A stretch of DNA of 64,000 nt from Maylandia zebra (taxonomy: Eukaryota; Chordata; Actinopteri; Cichliformes; Cichlidae). The notes under the pieces were generated by a model. That model was given only the letters and a program-made list of their open reading frames with translations, was not told where the DNA came from and did not search any database. The translations under genes and the position numbers were made by a program. Where the stretch lies: positions 22,976,560-23,040,559 of the forward strand of contig NC_135177.1 in assembly GCF_041146795.1 (NCBI RefSeq). The letters run 5' to 3'. Shown here in pieces: positions 24,310 through 39,175 of this stretch. Position 1 is the first letter of the stretch; the number at the start of each line of letters is the position of its first letter.

Positions 24310-24637
24310 CCAATAAAGTATAAAGTTTACCTTACATAGTACTTACAGACTTATGTTTACTGTTTAATCTGTGTAATGTCACTTGGGTTTGCTGTTGCCA
24401 TGCTCTGCGTTAGCTCTTTGTGTTAGCCTGCTGGAGCAGGCGCTGGGCTGTGTTTTGTCTGGCATGGATCTGCGGTTCACCCCTGCATTCAGGTCATTTT
24501 ATGCTCTTGAATTTTTTTCATGATCTGTTTTTTCATTATCTGGTCCTGGTGGCCTCCTGGTCCAGCTGGACCCCTCCCTCCTTGATCAACACTTTAGTTC
24601 AACCTGCCCAGTCTTTTGATGCGCTGTGAGAGCCCAG
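24310..24637. other. Intergenic, nothing recognised
   Basis: A short stretch between the hAT element and a SINE. The phrases GTCTGGCATGGATCTGCG and ATTTTATGCTCTTGAAT recur in altered form near 25074-25141, after the SINE. This suggests a local duplication or an older repeat split by the SINE. Confidence 0.4.
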
Positions 24638-24955
24638 GGTAGCTGTAGCTCAGGTGGCAGAGCAGGCCACTAATCAAAAGGTCGGTGGTTCGATCCCAGG
24701 CTGCCTCCTGGCTGCATGCCAAATATCCTTGGGCAAGACACTAACCCCATGTTTCCCTACTGGTGGTGGTCAGAGGGCCCGGTGGCGCCAGTGTCCGGCA
24801 GTGGCCTCGCTTCTGTCAGTGCACCCCAGGGCAGCTGTGGCTACAATGTAGCTTGCCATCACCAGTGTGTGAATGTGTGTGTGTGAATGGGTGAATGACT
24901 GAATGTAGTGTAAAGCGCTTTGGGGTCTTCAAATGCAGGCCATTTACCAGGCCAT
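24638..24955 (+). mobile_element. tRNA-derived SINE, near full length
   Basis: The head GGGTAGCTGTAGCTCAGGTG provides a pol III A box, and GGTGGTTCGATCCCA provides a B box. The body carries GGTGGTGGTCAGAGGGCCCG and the 3' part GTAAAGCGCTTTGGGGTC. Truncated relatives lie at 28575-28800 (+) and 48083-48375 (-). The body resembles common cichlid/percomorph SINEs; exact family name not asserted. It is not a functional tRNA gene. Confidence 0.8.
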
Positions 24956-25235
24956 TTAGTCCCCATTAAGCAGCGATTTTTCAGATCAGCTTGTTGTCCT
25001 CTTCATCCTTCATATCTGGGAATTTGTAGATTAGTTTTTTATGAATGAAGTATAGACAGCAGTGTACTATTGTCTGACATGGATCTGCGCTTTGCTCTTG
25101 ACTCAGGTGATAGGTGATTTTATGTATTTTATGCTCTTGAATGTCTTTCATTATCTGGACCCACACATATATACACATATGTATATATACACACATACAC
25201 ACATATATATATAAATTACATATATATGTATATAT

Positions 25236-25610
25236 ATATGCATTCCCAAACAACCCGACTCAGAGAAGACCGAACCCCGGCGCGATAGGGGCCGCCTCCG
25301 GCCTCACACCTTCCGTGGGGTGGGGCCTCGATCAGAAGGACTTGGGCCCCCGATCGGCAATGGCCGAAGCGGTCTTCCATACACCACATTTCCCACGCCC
25401 ACCTGTCAGACGGGGATTCGGCGATGTGGTTCCCAGGCAGGCACCACACGTCGCACCGGGCACCCCGGGCAGTCTGCGCTTGGGGCGACGAAGGCAGTGC
25501 CCGAAGGCCACCTGTGACTATAATACATATCGTACTGTGTATGACTGTGTACGTGACAAATAAAAAAAAAAAAAAAATTTGAATTTGAATTTTGAATTTG
25601 CCCCAGCTGC
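25236..25610 (+). mobile_element. G/C-rich LINE 3' end with A-rich and TTTGAA tail
   Basis: A locally G/C-rich block ending GTGTACGTGACAAATAAA, then A14-15 and tandem TTTGAA units. This is the typical 3' tail of several fish LINEs. Short ORFs lack domains, so the fragment is heavily 5'-truncated. TA/CA-rich simple sequence (25160-25240) precedes it. Confidence 0.6.
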
Positions 25611-26974
25611 GGAGACTCAGACGGATGCAGAAATAATAATAAATAAATAATGTGTGCAGTTATAACATAAAACACTAAGGTTGACAAAGCGATGTACATA
25701 TTTTTTAATGTTAATCCAGCAGGTTATTTTTTTCAGTGTAGACAGTACAAATGCCTAATCTGTCAAAAAATGTGGCAACATTTTCTAAATAACTATATTT
25801 TTTTTTCATCCAGTGTGAAGTCCTGGCCTACAATCTTGATTATTCAAGAAAACGTTAAATCTGATCATGGTTGCTTGGTAATTAATAATTAATTAAGGTG
25901 GTATAAAAAAAATTGTAGCTCATCTGTATGTCACATTATGGCAAATGCACAAACTCCTTTTCAAAAAGAACTTGTGATGCCAGCATGCTTTTTAACAAAA
26001 CACCTCATAACGACTCATAAACATTTTGGACATAAAAATTCACAAAGCTAATCAAGCATGTTTAAACTTTGGTATACAAGGAAGAACCTAGACTAGTTAT
26101 TTACAGTATCTATATAAATACTGCAAAACAGTTCTTGAACAGATTGATTTGGACTGACCTCTCAGGTAAGCACTGTTTAATTACAAAATAAAGAATAGAA
26201 TAGAATAAATAGTTCAGATCTTTGTTGTAAGCTAATAAATGCTAAAAAATAAATAAATAATGAGGTAATATGAACAGCACCTACAGATGTTTTTGATCTA
26301 AAAGCTGGTGCATTCACAAATTAGAAGTATCAAACTTAGAACTTGGTAAGGACACCGTCTGAAAGATGTTTTCAAAAGTTAAAAAAAACATCTTGAACGT
26401 ATTTATAAATGTAAGATTTCTTAACAGTGTAATTGACAGAAGAATTGAAGTACACAGCTCTATATTAGTTTTTTACTCTAGCTGTCACAAATACTGTTTC
26501 TTCATTCCTCATAATTCCCAGTTTTTAAGGATAAATTTACATACATAATAATATAAATAAATTCTCAGATTTATATCAGACCAGCTTTGATTGGAGTTTG
26601 TCCGCTGTTATGCAATCCATCAGATTAGGTTTCCATGTCATGATGAATGAGATCTGAAGGTAAAAGTGATCCAACCCTATACCTGATAAAGTGGCCATTG
26701 ACTGTACATTCACGGAGTGAATTTCTTTTGTTTTACTCTGGACCTGTTTGGTTTGATTGCATAATTCCCAGAACTTCTGTATTTGTAGTTAGCTGGCAAT
26801 TGTTCTGTAAAGGCAAAACATCAAAAAACAAAAAGGACAGCATTATAAATGTGTTCCCCAAAAATTTGTAATGTCTTTAAACAAAAGTAAAAACAAGAAG
26901 TCATTGAGAATTTGTCTTCTCAAGTATGAGACCGGTTGAGTCTGATTCTCTTTAAGAACATGAGGCATGTGTTC
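25611..26974. other. Intergenic AT-rich DNA with a Tc1-like end
   Basis: No gene recognised. At about 26660-26700, CCAACCCTATACCTGATAAA followed by GTGGCC is a decayed Tc1-like terminus matching the type seen near 6.1 kb. The segment includes the likely 3' UTR region of the minus-strand gene ending at 26975. Confidence 0.45.
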
Positions 26975-29900
26975 CTAGTAACTAGGTGACTTTCTGTCCT
27001 TCAGGATATCAGTAAACAGCCAGTTGTCTTCCTGAGGTGGTGTTGGTATGGGGCGGAGCTCAGCGTTGTTAAGTGGAACAGTGAAGGACTGAGCAACTCC
27101 TTCAAATGGTGTAAACTGTAGGTTATTTTCCCAGTTAACTTGCATACAGGTGCTCTCCTCCTGAGAACACTGGTACGCCTGAAGCTGTGCGATGTTGTAG
27201 TGGTGGTAGCTGACTGAGGAGGGGATCTGCTTCTGGTTGATGTCTGTGCTTTGACAGAGTTTAAAGGTGTTAAATTGTTCCTCTTCTGTGTATGCACTTT
27301 GTCTCAGGGTCACTGAGCTCCTGTGGTTACCCTGGAAGTGGTCTGAGGTCACTCCCTGGTCTGCATATGCATATTCATACCTACACTCACCTTCACAGTG
27401 GAGATCATCCACTTCGGTAAAGTTATGTGACTGGTCTCCAAATATATCATCATCATCACCATGGCATGCACAAATGCTTTCAAAATATGCCTCTATGTCA
27501 GTGCAATCCCCTAAGTCCTTATTGTCAATGGAAAATGGCTCCATTATGTCAGTCAGCTGACCCTCAGAGAAGTCGAAGTAGCTCTTCTGAGCCTGCGCGC
27601 AGCCCGCGAGGTCTGTGAACACTTGAACGGAGAAATCACAAGAGTCAAGAGACAATGGAGATAACTCTGGGGAGAAGGAGGGGGAGATGTCCACATTTTG
27701 GCCAAGCTGAATGAAGTCATTTGTAGTTGACTCTGTGTCTTCTTGGTGGTTGTCGGCTGGCTTCGACTGACTCTCGTTGTTAAAATAAAATAGCTCCGCC
27801 CCGTGGAACAAGTCAGAACTTCTTGGGGAGCTAATAGGTTTAATTTCCACCGGTTTATGACCTCTGCTTCCCTTTTCCTGCCTCCTCTTGCTGTGTTTGT
27901 TCGCTGCAGCTCTGCAGGTGGAGGACTGCGATATGGAGTGATGTTTCCAAAGATGCCCTGATTCAGTCTGCTTCCTTTTTGTATTTACTTGACTTGAGGA
28001 AACACTGATAGACTTTGAGGCACCATCTACACCTGTTTGAAGGCTGTTTTTATCGGCATCCTGTGGACCACCACTTTGAGATGGATTACCTGACTGGTCA
28101 GGTGAATCTGGCTTGTGTGATGACAGAGAGGACATGCCTTTGTCCTCATCCTTAAAATAAAGAGCATATGCCAACCGCTGGTTTGCTGCTTCAATATCTG
28201 CAAATTTTCTGTTGATAAGAAAAAAAGTGAATGAAACAATGAATTGGGACAACAGTGGAAAACTATTTCATGCTATTTTGGCTCTGCTAAACAATTTGCC
28301 AGTGGATTTTTTTAAATTCTTCTTTAAAGGGTTAAAATCCAAAATACTGTCATTAATATTTCATATTTATAATTCAGGCTGAAGTAATTTTAAAAGACTG
28401 TGTCATGTAAAGTAGAAAGAAAATATTACTATATAATAGTTTTTGGGAAGGTGGCATTTTTTGTTGTTAGGACCTCAAAAAAAAATCTGACACTGTAGAA
28501 AAAATAGAAATGCATGAAAATGAATGTCGCTGCTAATCGTTGGCCCATCTCAGGGCCTATTAAAAACAATGATCAAAGATACTAACCCCATGTTTGCCTA
28601 CTGGTGGTGGTCAGAGGGCCCGGTGGCGCCAGTGTCCGGCAGCCTCGCCTCTGTCAGTGCAGCTGTGGCTACAATGTAGCTTGCCATCACCAGTGTGTGA
28701 ATGTGTGTGTGAATGGGTGAATGACTGAATGTAGTGTAAAGCACTTTGGGGTCCTTAGGGACCAAGTAAAGCGCTATACAAATACAGGCCATTTGCCATT
28801 TTACTAAAAATCAATGGAGTTATGTAAACATACTGGCCTTCAAAAGCATAAAATCCCCAATCTATAATTAATATTCAATATTTACAGCTCAGGCTGAAGT
28901 ATTTTTAAAAGAATAAGTGATTTAAAGTGGAAAAAAATATTATTACATAGTATTTTTACAGCAGTTTTGGGAAAGCTGCCATTTTTTGTTCTTAGGTTAA
29001 AAAGACTTTTTAAGTTAAGGATCCTCTAAGGCACAGGTGTCAAACTTAAAGGCCGGTGTCTTGAAATTTTTCTATGTATCCCTGCTGCAACACACCTGGA
29101 CAAAATTGTAGATCATTATCAAAACTCTATGGAACGTAACTGCATGCTCAGGTGGCAATTCAGCTATTTTATTCATGTTACAGCTGTAAATGACCTCATT
29201 AATATTTTGTCAATATGGAGAGCAGACTTTATCACAGTAGATAATAATGTGTATGTGTTAGTCCCCATAGGGAAATTACTCCTCTGCATTTAACCCATTC
29301 ACCCATTGAAGCAGTGGGCAGCCACCAATGCAGCGCCCGGGGAGCAGTGTGTAGGGATGGTACCTTGCTCAGGGGTACCTCAGGGTAGCTGTTCAGTGGA
29401 GTCGAACCCCCGACCCTCCGATCATGGGGCAACCACTCTACCTACTGAGCTATCCCTGCCCTTTTTTTTAAAAATAATAATGTAATTAATTAATTAATAA
29501 TTAATAATGTAATGTAATGTAATGTAATAATGTAGATGTCTTTCTGAAAGCGCTGTAACTAAGTTTAAGAATATAATCCACCCACTGTTATCATCTTCAA
29601 TGCCGTGTACCAACATAGAGCATTAACTGCTGTATAATGCCCTCCGCTATCTTACTTTAATTGGTCACATGACTAAAATGTGTCATCGTTTTCGAAAAGG
29701 CTCCAGGTTTGCTGTCCACACTGCGATGCAAAAACTGCATTTTCATATGTATCTGCCTTGGAGAGCGTTTTCAAAACGCTGCATTTTCCTTGACTGAAAA
29801 CACCGTCACAGCGTGGATGGAAGGCCAAAACCGAGAGAAAAAGATGTGTTTTCAAACAAAAACATATTAGTATGGACATGGCCTTACATGGGCAGCATGT

Positions 29901-30959
29901 TGGTGCAGCAGTCAGGATTGTTGCCTACTGGTTCAAACCCACCGGCCAGGTGGGGCCTTTCTATGTTCTCCCTGTCCAGGTTTTCACCAAATTCCTCCCA
30001 CAGTCCAAAGAAATGCAAGTTAGGTTAATTTGTGATCCTAAATTGAGTGTGAAGTGTTAGCTTCATGATAGACAGGCGACCTGTCCAGTTGTGTTTGCGC
30101 TGCGACAGCTGGAATAGGCTCTAGTCTCCCTACAATGCCTGAACTAAGGATGAAGTTGGATGGATGATACTCTTGAGTAACGCCATCAACAGCTCAGAAT
30201 CATGCAGGCCAATCTTTCTACCGTTTCAAACAAATTATTCTCTAATCTCAGGCCTCAATAAAATCTATAAACATTTCTAGGATATTAAACTGAGAATGGT
30301 TTTTCACTGTTAGCATGTATGTGTAAGTTAAACTATGAATCTTATCCGGTTTGAAATGATAAAAATCCTTCAAATGTTTTCTTAAAAACATTTTTAGAAA
30401 GAAGTCAACTTTTGCCAGTGTTGTGAGAACCTTCCCTGCCAGCTTGTTTTTTGAAGTCACATATGTTAGATTTTTATCAAATTACTCTCCTAACCTTCAG
30501 TGTGTATTTTCAAAATACTATTCCTTTAAAAATGAAATGTTATCTACCCTCCATCCTTGTTTTTTTTTTTATCATTTTAGGGGATTTAAGGAGTAATAAG
30601 TACACATTCATGTGAAAACCACGCAACACACTGAATGCTACATAACAATGTTTTTTGTATTTTTCCCCCTCTCATCACCTGTGAGCTCGCATTTTCTTAC
30701 GCTCAGTTTCACTGGCAGGAAAAGGCTGTTCTACATTTTACTGCAAGTGTTTCACTGATGGTCAAACACACCTCTGAATCATGTTGTGCAGGAAGCGACG
30801 GTGGTTGACCTGCCGCTTGGATGGTCGGTTCTTCTTGGGTTTCTGCAGGGTCCTCATCATGTGACCTGCTGCTGAAGTTACAAAGGTGTACAGGTCACGA
30901 CCCCAGGGGACCCCTCGCTCCAACCCAGGCTCAAGACTCGCAGAGATAGACGGTCGCAT
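26975..30959 (-). CDS. FAM181-like protein (unassigned orthology)
   Basis: Two coding exons on the minus strand: 30959-30772 and 28208-26975, joined in phase (AG|A AAA) to give 473 residues. An upstream non-coding exon ends with a donor at 32157; its reading stays open but lacks an ATG, so I start at the ATG just inside exon 2. The N-terminal quarter holds DLYTFVTSAAGHMMRTLQ, then a basic segment KRQVNHRRFLHNMIQRKFAD and a helix. The C-terminus has ELRPIPTPPQEDNWLF. FAM181 proteins share this arrangement: a basic [RS]-V-[DN]-HR-x-[FY]-L helix near the N-terminus and a terminal [LV]-x-PIPT motif. The rest is acidic, Ser-rich and probably disordered. The basic helix suggests nuclear binding, but FAM181 function is poorly known. 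Family link moderate; no experimental role inferred. Confidence 0.6.
28325..29000. repeat. Direct duplication split by a truncated SINE
   Basis: Blocks at about 28325-28485 and 28845-29000 are related: both contain CAGGCTGAAGTA followed by TTTTAAAAGA, and both end in CCATTTTTTGTT-like sequence followed by CTTAGG or GTTAGG. Between them lies a 5'-truncated SINE (28575-28800) with GGTGGTGGTCAGAGGGCCCG and GTAAAGCGCTATACAAATAC. All of it lies in the intron of the FAM181-like gene. Confidence 0.65.
29236..29462 (-). mobile_element. tRNA-derived SINE, minus strand, second copy
   Basis: Same architecture as 5632-5852. The minus-strand head is GGGCAGGGATAGCTCAGTAG, followed by GGGGGTTCGACTCC (B-box-like). 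The body contains the complement of GCAGTGGGCAGCCACCAATG. It is intronic to the FAM181-like gene. A/T-rich simple sequence (AATGT repeats) follows at 29463-29530. Confidence 0.75.
29886..30165 (+). repeat. Dispersed fish repeat ending in GGATGGAT
   Basis: Contains CTCCCACAGTCCAAAGAAATG, GCGACCTGTCCAG, GGAATAGGCTCTAG and a terminal TTGGATGGATGA. I recognise these as a very widespread, degenerate fish interspersed repeat. No coding content. It lies in the large intron of the FAM181-like gene. Confidence 0.6.
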
Positions 30960-31479
30960 GCCTGAGAAACATACATTTAGTGGAGATTTAGGAGAGTCAG
31001 GAGTCACTGACTTAAAGTGGAATAAACGTCCATTTATATAACATAAATGCTCCAGCAGAGTCTTCTTGAGTTTAAAGGATGGAGAGCAGAACAGATCCTG
31101 ATCAGAGGAGCTCAGACAGGTGCTAACCATAAAGGTGCTGTATACCCGTAAGGCAGGCAGAGCTCTGAAAGTAATCAGAGTAATCTTGAACTGAATCCTG
31201 CATTTCCTGACAGACGAGAAACAATGACAGAAGGAGTAAATTTCTCTTGTACTTAAATAAAATATAATCTGCCTTCACTATATCTAAAAGTATTTATTCT
31301 GCACAGGAAAAAAATTATCTTATTATTTCTCAAAATTAATATTACTGTTCTGAGGAACTGTGACATGAGGAGTAAATGGTCTGGTACTTGCACCTTTCTA
31401 CTCAATTTTAGGATTTTTTTATTAAGATTATATGACTTATCCATTATAGTCTTATTTACCCAACTAACACATACACACA

Positions 31480-31637
31480 CATTCGTACAGCACTTTTATC
31501 TCTGCCTTTGTGTTTTCTAACATTTACACTCAGCGTCTTGCTCAAGGATACTTTGACATGTACACTGGAATAGCTGGGGATCGTTAAACCGACTTTCTGA
31601 TTGGTAGACAACACACCCTACTGCCTGAGCCATGCCT
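31480..31637 (-). mobile_element. Degenerate tRNA-related SINE, minus strand
   Basis: Phrases GTCTTGCTCAAGGATACTTT, GGGGATCGTTAAACCGAC, CTGATTGGTAGACAACACAC and TGCCTGAGCCATGCC follow the order of a tRNA-derived SINE read in reverse, with the tRNA-like head at the right. It is strongly decayed and intronic to the FAM181-like transcript. Confidence 0.45.
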
Positions 31638-32199
31638 TAAAAAGTCAAAAGTCTAAAAGCCTGGCTGCCACAAATTTTAACCCCAACTATAACGCAAAAA
31701 ACAAAGAAATGTGCCGTCAGACTAATTGCAGTGCATCTGTAAAGCAATAGAAGGGGAGTTAAAAGTTCAACACTTCGCTGTGAATTTATGTTTAGTACAA
31801 GTAAAGTACCCAAAAGTGTACATAGTCAATTTCCACTAACTAGGAAATCACTATAAAGAAATCAAGCCCCAATTCTCATAAGATGAACATATAGGAAGTG
31901 ATCAGGATGAATGATTATTAAAAAAATTAAATGATTAAATGATGAGAAAAGACAAACTGCAGGCAAAAATCACCGATTAAGCAATAAGTGTTTATATAAA
32001 CCTGTTTGTAAAGGCTGTAACTCATATTTATTATAACATAACAACAAAATGTCAAAAACGCTGTTACAGCTAATGTGTTGTACTGTGGAAACAGCAGATC
32101 TACATAACTTATAATTATATAAAAATATATAAAAATAACTGCAAAAGCCTGCTTACCGTTTTGTCTCCAGGTTTCTGTGTATCTCTCTACAAACTGCAC

Positions 32200-33029
32200 T
32201 GAAGGCTGAGGAGGCGTGCTGCAGTAATTCAGCTGTTAATGCATGTGTGTGCATGTATTGTGGACCGATGTGTGCACAAATTAAGCTGAGTGACATCAGC
32301 GGTCAATGCAAATGCATTTTTCCCAGGCAGTCTTAAAGGAATCTGCTTTGACAAATTGATAACGGGAGAGGAAGTGAGACATGATGAGAGGGTCTGAAAA
32401 GAAAAGGGCAATTATCTGAGAAGTCAACCACTTGTAGAAGTGTGGGCACACGCCTCCATTGTGTGGCTTTCTGAAAGCAGCTTGTTAAATACTGCGAGAC
32501 ACTAACGCTTGAGTTCAGGGTTAACAAGCACTTAATTGACCAGTTTAAACTCTGGCCCTAATTATCACATTCTCAGTGGGAAGATCTAGGATGGTTGCTA
32601 GCTGCTTTTAATTGACCTTTACGATTCAAAAGGACACCTTCCAAGTTCAACATTTTGCATATCTATGGCAGCAGGTGTGTGGCTAGGCTTTATTTTATTT
32701 ATTTATTTTACACAGATGTGAAAATACATTTAACTTTACCAAGTGATTTTAAGGTTACGATTATTAACTTTTCTCTTCTTTGCAGCTCACGTTATTGTTA
32801 ATTTTCTAGATGTGAGCGCAACATGCAAATCCAACACAACACACAACAAAAATTCAAATAAGGAGTAGGAATTTGTCTGTCTACATTTGACATAGACAGT
32901 CAAGTTACTTTTTGGTATCTTTTACCTAAAAGTAACTTGGTAAAAAGTTGTCAACTTATTTCCCTTCCAGCCAAAAAACTGCCACATTCATTCTCAGAAA
33001 TGAATTTCTTTTTTAGAGTCAGAATTGGT
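32200..33029. other. Upstream region of the FAM181-like gene, no coding seen
   Basis: The transcript's first exon probably lies at or just right of 32157-32200. No TATA box or CpG cluster can be named with confidence. The rest of the stretch is AT-rich. Confidence 0.3.
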
Positions 33030-33545
33030 GTAAAGAACACGAAAGCATGGCTCCATCAAGCCTTTTATCAACAGTTTAGGATGGTCGTGATTGGGTTAAG
33101 GTGTGAGGAACTTCTTCAGCACACTATAGGCCTGTTAGTACCAATTAAGCATAATTTAAGCACCACATCTTACTTGAGCATTGTTGCTGGCGTGTCCATC
33201 TCTTTATAACCACAATGTGCCAATCTTCTGATAGACAACACACCATGTCACAAATTTCAAATCATCTCAAGCTGTTTTTTTTTTCATAAATAGTTCACTG
33301 TACTCCAATGGCCTCCACAGTCACCAGAATTCAATCCAGTTGCAGTTCCTCACATTTGGAGTGAGGCAGAATGGGAGACCCTGCAGCAGCTGTGTGATGC
33401 TGTTGTGTCAATATGGACCAAAAGTTTTGAGTGTGAGGTTTGTTCCCAGCACCTTGTTGAATCTCTGACATAAAAAAATGAAGCAATTCTGATAGTAAAA
33501 GGCGTCCAACCTGCTTTTCCTGAGGTGTACCTAACAAATTACTTT
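33030..33545 (+). pseudogene. Decayed Tc1-like transposase fragment, plus strand
   Basis: Segments such as AAAGCATGGCTCCATCAAGC, GTTAGTACCAATTAAGCAT, ATGGCCTCCACAGTCACCAG and TCAATATGGACCAAAAG, then CAGCACCTTGTTGAATCT, follow the 3' half of a common fish Tc1-like transposase gene in order. It ends GAGGTGTACCTAACAAATTA. Frameshifts and stops abound. It is dead and lacks its 5' half. Confidence 0.65.
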
Positions 33546-34439
33546 TACTTTATATTACTCAAGTGAAATATCCACCCAGCTTCTTAATCTGTACTGACAA
33601 GTTTGCAGATCTTTTGGCTTTTCACTAAATAAACCAAGAAAATGTGTTTAAGCATGTTAAACAAAACACATTTTAACCAATGACCTTCAGAGCTAAACGA
33701 GCAAAAACATTCAATATATACTAATACAGCACAAGTAAAAGCAAAAATCACCCAATGCAGGTGAGATCCTGATATGCAGAGGCAAAATTTAGGAGCAATT
33801 AATGCAATGGAATCGTCTCATTTATGCTTTCATTTGGCTGTTGGGACACAGAGTAACTACTCGGAAGATGTCAGTGATTTTGTGAGAATGTTCACAGTAA
33901 AAACAAAACAAAACACATAAGTGAGAGGTGCAAATTCATTCACTTACTTCAAAAGAAGCCATAAAATCTTGAAAATTGCTTCTATCCGATTTCGGCGCCT
34001 TTTCAAAGCCAAGCGGTTAACTCAGAGAAGGGAATCGCTGCTGCAGGAGTGGCATCTATTTATAGTGACACTACATGTGCTTCGGGCCCAAGGGTGCACA
34101 GCTCTGGTGTGGTTACAAGGAATAGCGTGGTAAGTCATAGTGTGTTAGAGATTAGAGATTTTCTTACCAGGATTTGCTTACATAGTGACATTACACGATG
34201 AGTGCAATGAGTACATTCAACCGTCGTTATCAAATCTGCATGCACATACATTCAGCTGTTTAAGCTTTACAGCATGAGTTTGTTAGTGTGTGTTCAGTCA
34301 AGTCTCACGCTTCACATGTTGTGCTTTCTCACAGTCCTCTCCAGGGGGATGATAAGGCTTTATCACACATGCCCTGCAACAGGAGCAGAACTTTGACCCT
34401 GTGAGATCTCGTCACGTGTAGATTTGCCTCTGCTGATGA
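33546..34439. other. Intergenic, no gene recognised
   Basis: AT-rich sequence between the Tc1 relic and the mpv17l leader exon. No repeat family recognised. Confidence 0.4.
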
Positions 34440-34683
34440 TCGTCTTTGTCCAGAGAAATGTAGTTTGTGTCTTTTTGGCTTTGGGGAGACTCAGAAGAGT
34501 GTGAGAGGAGCAACTCTGAAAGGTAAGTCTGGATATTTTAGGGGATCACTAATCATAGCCTGGCCCTTATGCTGCTGAATTTCCTCACCCACTGTTTTTC
34601 AACCTTCAGTGAACGGCTTTCCTAACTAAGGCAAATGTCGAATGACTTCAGCTTTAATGCTCTCTCTTATCAGATTCCTCACT

Positions 34684-37183
<2,500 letters not shown>

Positions 37184-37497
37184 GACTCTCCTCGTCACAT
37201 CGAAGGCTTTAGTAAACTAACTAAAAACACAATTCCAAAAAAGCTGGGACACTGTGAGTAAAATCTGAATGCAGTGATTTATATACATCAGAAACCCATA
37301 AACCCCAGCAGCTGGTCTGTTCCCAGATGTTTACAGGCTGCTGTTAAACAAAGACGCGATGCTACATTGTAGTAAATATGGACTTATCCCAACTTTTTTG
37401 AGATGTGTTTCTGCCATCAGATTCAAAATGAGCTAATATTTTTCTTTAAACGTCACATGATACATTGTTTCAGTTTTTGACATGTTTTGTTCTATTG

Positions 37498-39175
37498 TGA
37501 ATCAGAATCAGAATACTTTATTCATCCCGAGGGAAATTAGGGGTTACAGCAGGCAGCACGCTAATGGCGCATGCGCACTCACAAAGGAACCTTCTGACCA
37601 ACTTTACACAAACATCACATTGGGCAGACATGTCAGAAGGTAGGCTGATAGGAAAAAAACAACGAAAATACACTACATGAGGTAAGAGGAGGAGAAAAAA
37701 AACTCCACTCAGACTGAGCTCCTAGTGGGAGAACAGTTTGATAAAAGAAAAAACACCTCAGCACAAAAGCACATGACTATCAATACACCATAGAAACACG
37801 AGACAAGCAACAGGGGCGGGTAAAGGGTAAGAGAGAGCCGGCGTAGACAGCGCATCCGGTCCTGCAGCATCTGTGCTGGTCCAGTTGACTGCTATCATCC
37901 CCGGTAGGGCACAAGCATCGAAGGCGTTGGAAAGGGAGGGGGATGAGTGAGTGCTTATCAGTGTAAGTGTGTGTGTGTGCGTGTCCATAGTTTAGCTGAG
38001 ACAGTGTCCTTCGGCCTATCAGGCTAAGTAAACAGTCCTCCAGCCAATCCAGGTGTCCTTATCATTAAATTTTTTACAGCTAAACGAAAACAAAACTGAG
38101 GTTGTCATTTTTGGCAATTTCAATCATATCGACAGCACGTTGGGTACCCTCTCCTCGTATTGTAAAACACATGTAAAAAACCTCGGAGTTTACATTGATG
38201 GTTCTTTTAAATTGAATAAGCAGGTGAGTGCAGTAGTTCAGTCCTGTTTTTTTCAGCTAAGACAGCTAGCCAGGATAAAGCCATACCTTCCGGCTGACGT
38301 CTTCGAGCGCATCATCCACCTTTTTCTTACTTGCAGATTGGACTACTGCAATTCATTGTATTATGGCCTAGATCATGCCACCATCCATCGCCTTCAGATG
38401 GTTCAAAATGCTGCTGCTCGCCTGCTAACCGGTACCAAACGGAGAGAGCATATAACCCCAATTTTAGCCTCTTTACACTGGCTCCCTGTCCCCTACAGGA
38501 TCCAATTTAAACTCTTACTTTTTGTTTTTAAGTCACTCAACGCCCGAGCCCCCCCCCTACTTGTCAGAGCTCCTCTCTGCCTATGCTCCAGGAAAACCCA
38601 CGAGATCTAGTTCAAAACTATTGTTGTCCATTCCACGGACTAACCTCAAATCTCGTGGTGATAGATCCTTCTCTGTGGCAGGTCCCAGACTTTGGAATAG
38701 TCTCCCCTTTAATATTAGATCTGCTCAAACTCTTGAGCAATTTAAATCTTTACTAAAGACACACTTTTACGCTCTGGCTTTTAACACATTATGACCCAAG
38801 CATTTTGGATTTATCTGAATTAGTTAGTATTGTTTCAATTCTTCTATTTTATTGTTTCTATTGTTATTATTGTATTACACTGTAGTTTTTAATTTTATTG
38901 TTATTGTTAAGCACTTTGTGCAGCATCGGCTGTTGGAAATGTGCTATATAAATAAATCTGACCTTGACCTTGACCTTGACCTTCATGGGGCGGGAAGAAT
39001 AGTCATCACACAGTCGTTATCAGGGAGTTGTTTTGGTGGGCTCCAGCCTTGGGCCTGCAGCTGGGGCCGTGGTGTCCAAATGTTGAATATTGTTGATTTC
39101 TCCTTTGTGAGCAGCTCGAATTCTAGCACTCCGAGGCTGGTCTCTCGATCTCCCGAATAAAAGGTTAAGAGGATC
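37498..39175 (-). mobile_element. Minus-strand retroelement, copy 2, interrupted by an L2-like LINE
   Basis: It begins AATCAGAATCAGAATACTTT (reverse of a retroelement tail) and shares many blocks with 15215-16056. Its continuity is broken at 38061-38983: the sister copy runs straight from CCAGGTGGCCTT to GCATAGAGTGGG, while here the two sides are about 920 bp apart. No protein domain recognised in the outer element. Confidence 0.7.
38061..38983 (+). mobile_element. 5'-truncated L2/CR1-type LINE tail, inserted in copy 2
   Basis: An ORF spans 38053-38610 and continues in another frame at 38522-38794, so there is a frameshift near 38550. It reads NENKTEVVIFGNF, VKNLGVYIDGSF, CRLDYCNSLYYGL, QNAAARLLTG and LASLHWLPVPYRIQFKL. 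This is the conserved C-terminal region after the reverse transcriptase in L2/CR1-like fish LINEs. The 3' end has tandem TGACCT units, typical of L2-type microsatellite tails. No catalytic domain remains. Confidence 0.8.

Noticed and set aside
24638-24710. Possible tRNA gene (A and B boxes present)
   Set aside because: The sequence continues into a SINE body and lacks a foldable acceptor stem. Relatives occur elsewhere in the window.
32157-32199. Start of the FAM181-like protein in the upstream exon
   Set aside because: The frame is open but has only a GTG and no ATG. The first ATG is in the next exon, so I treat this one as leader.
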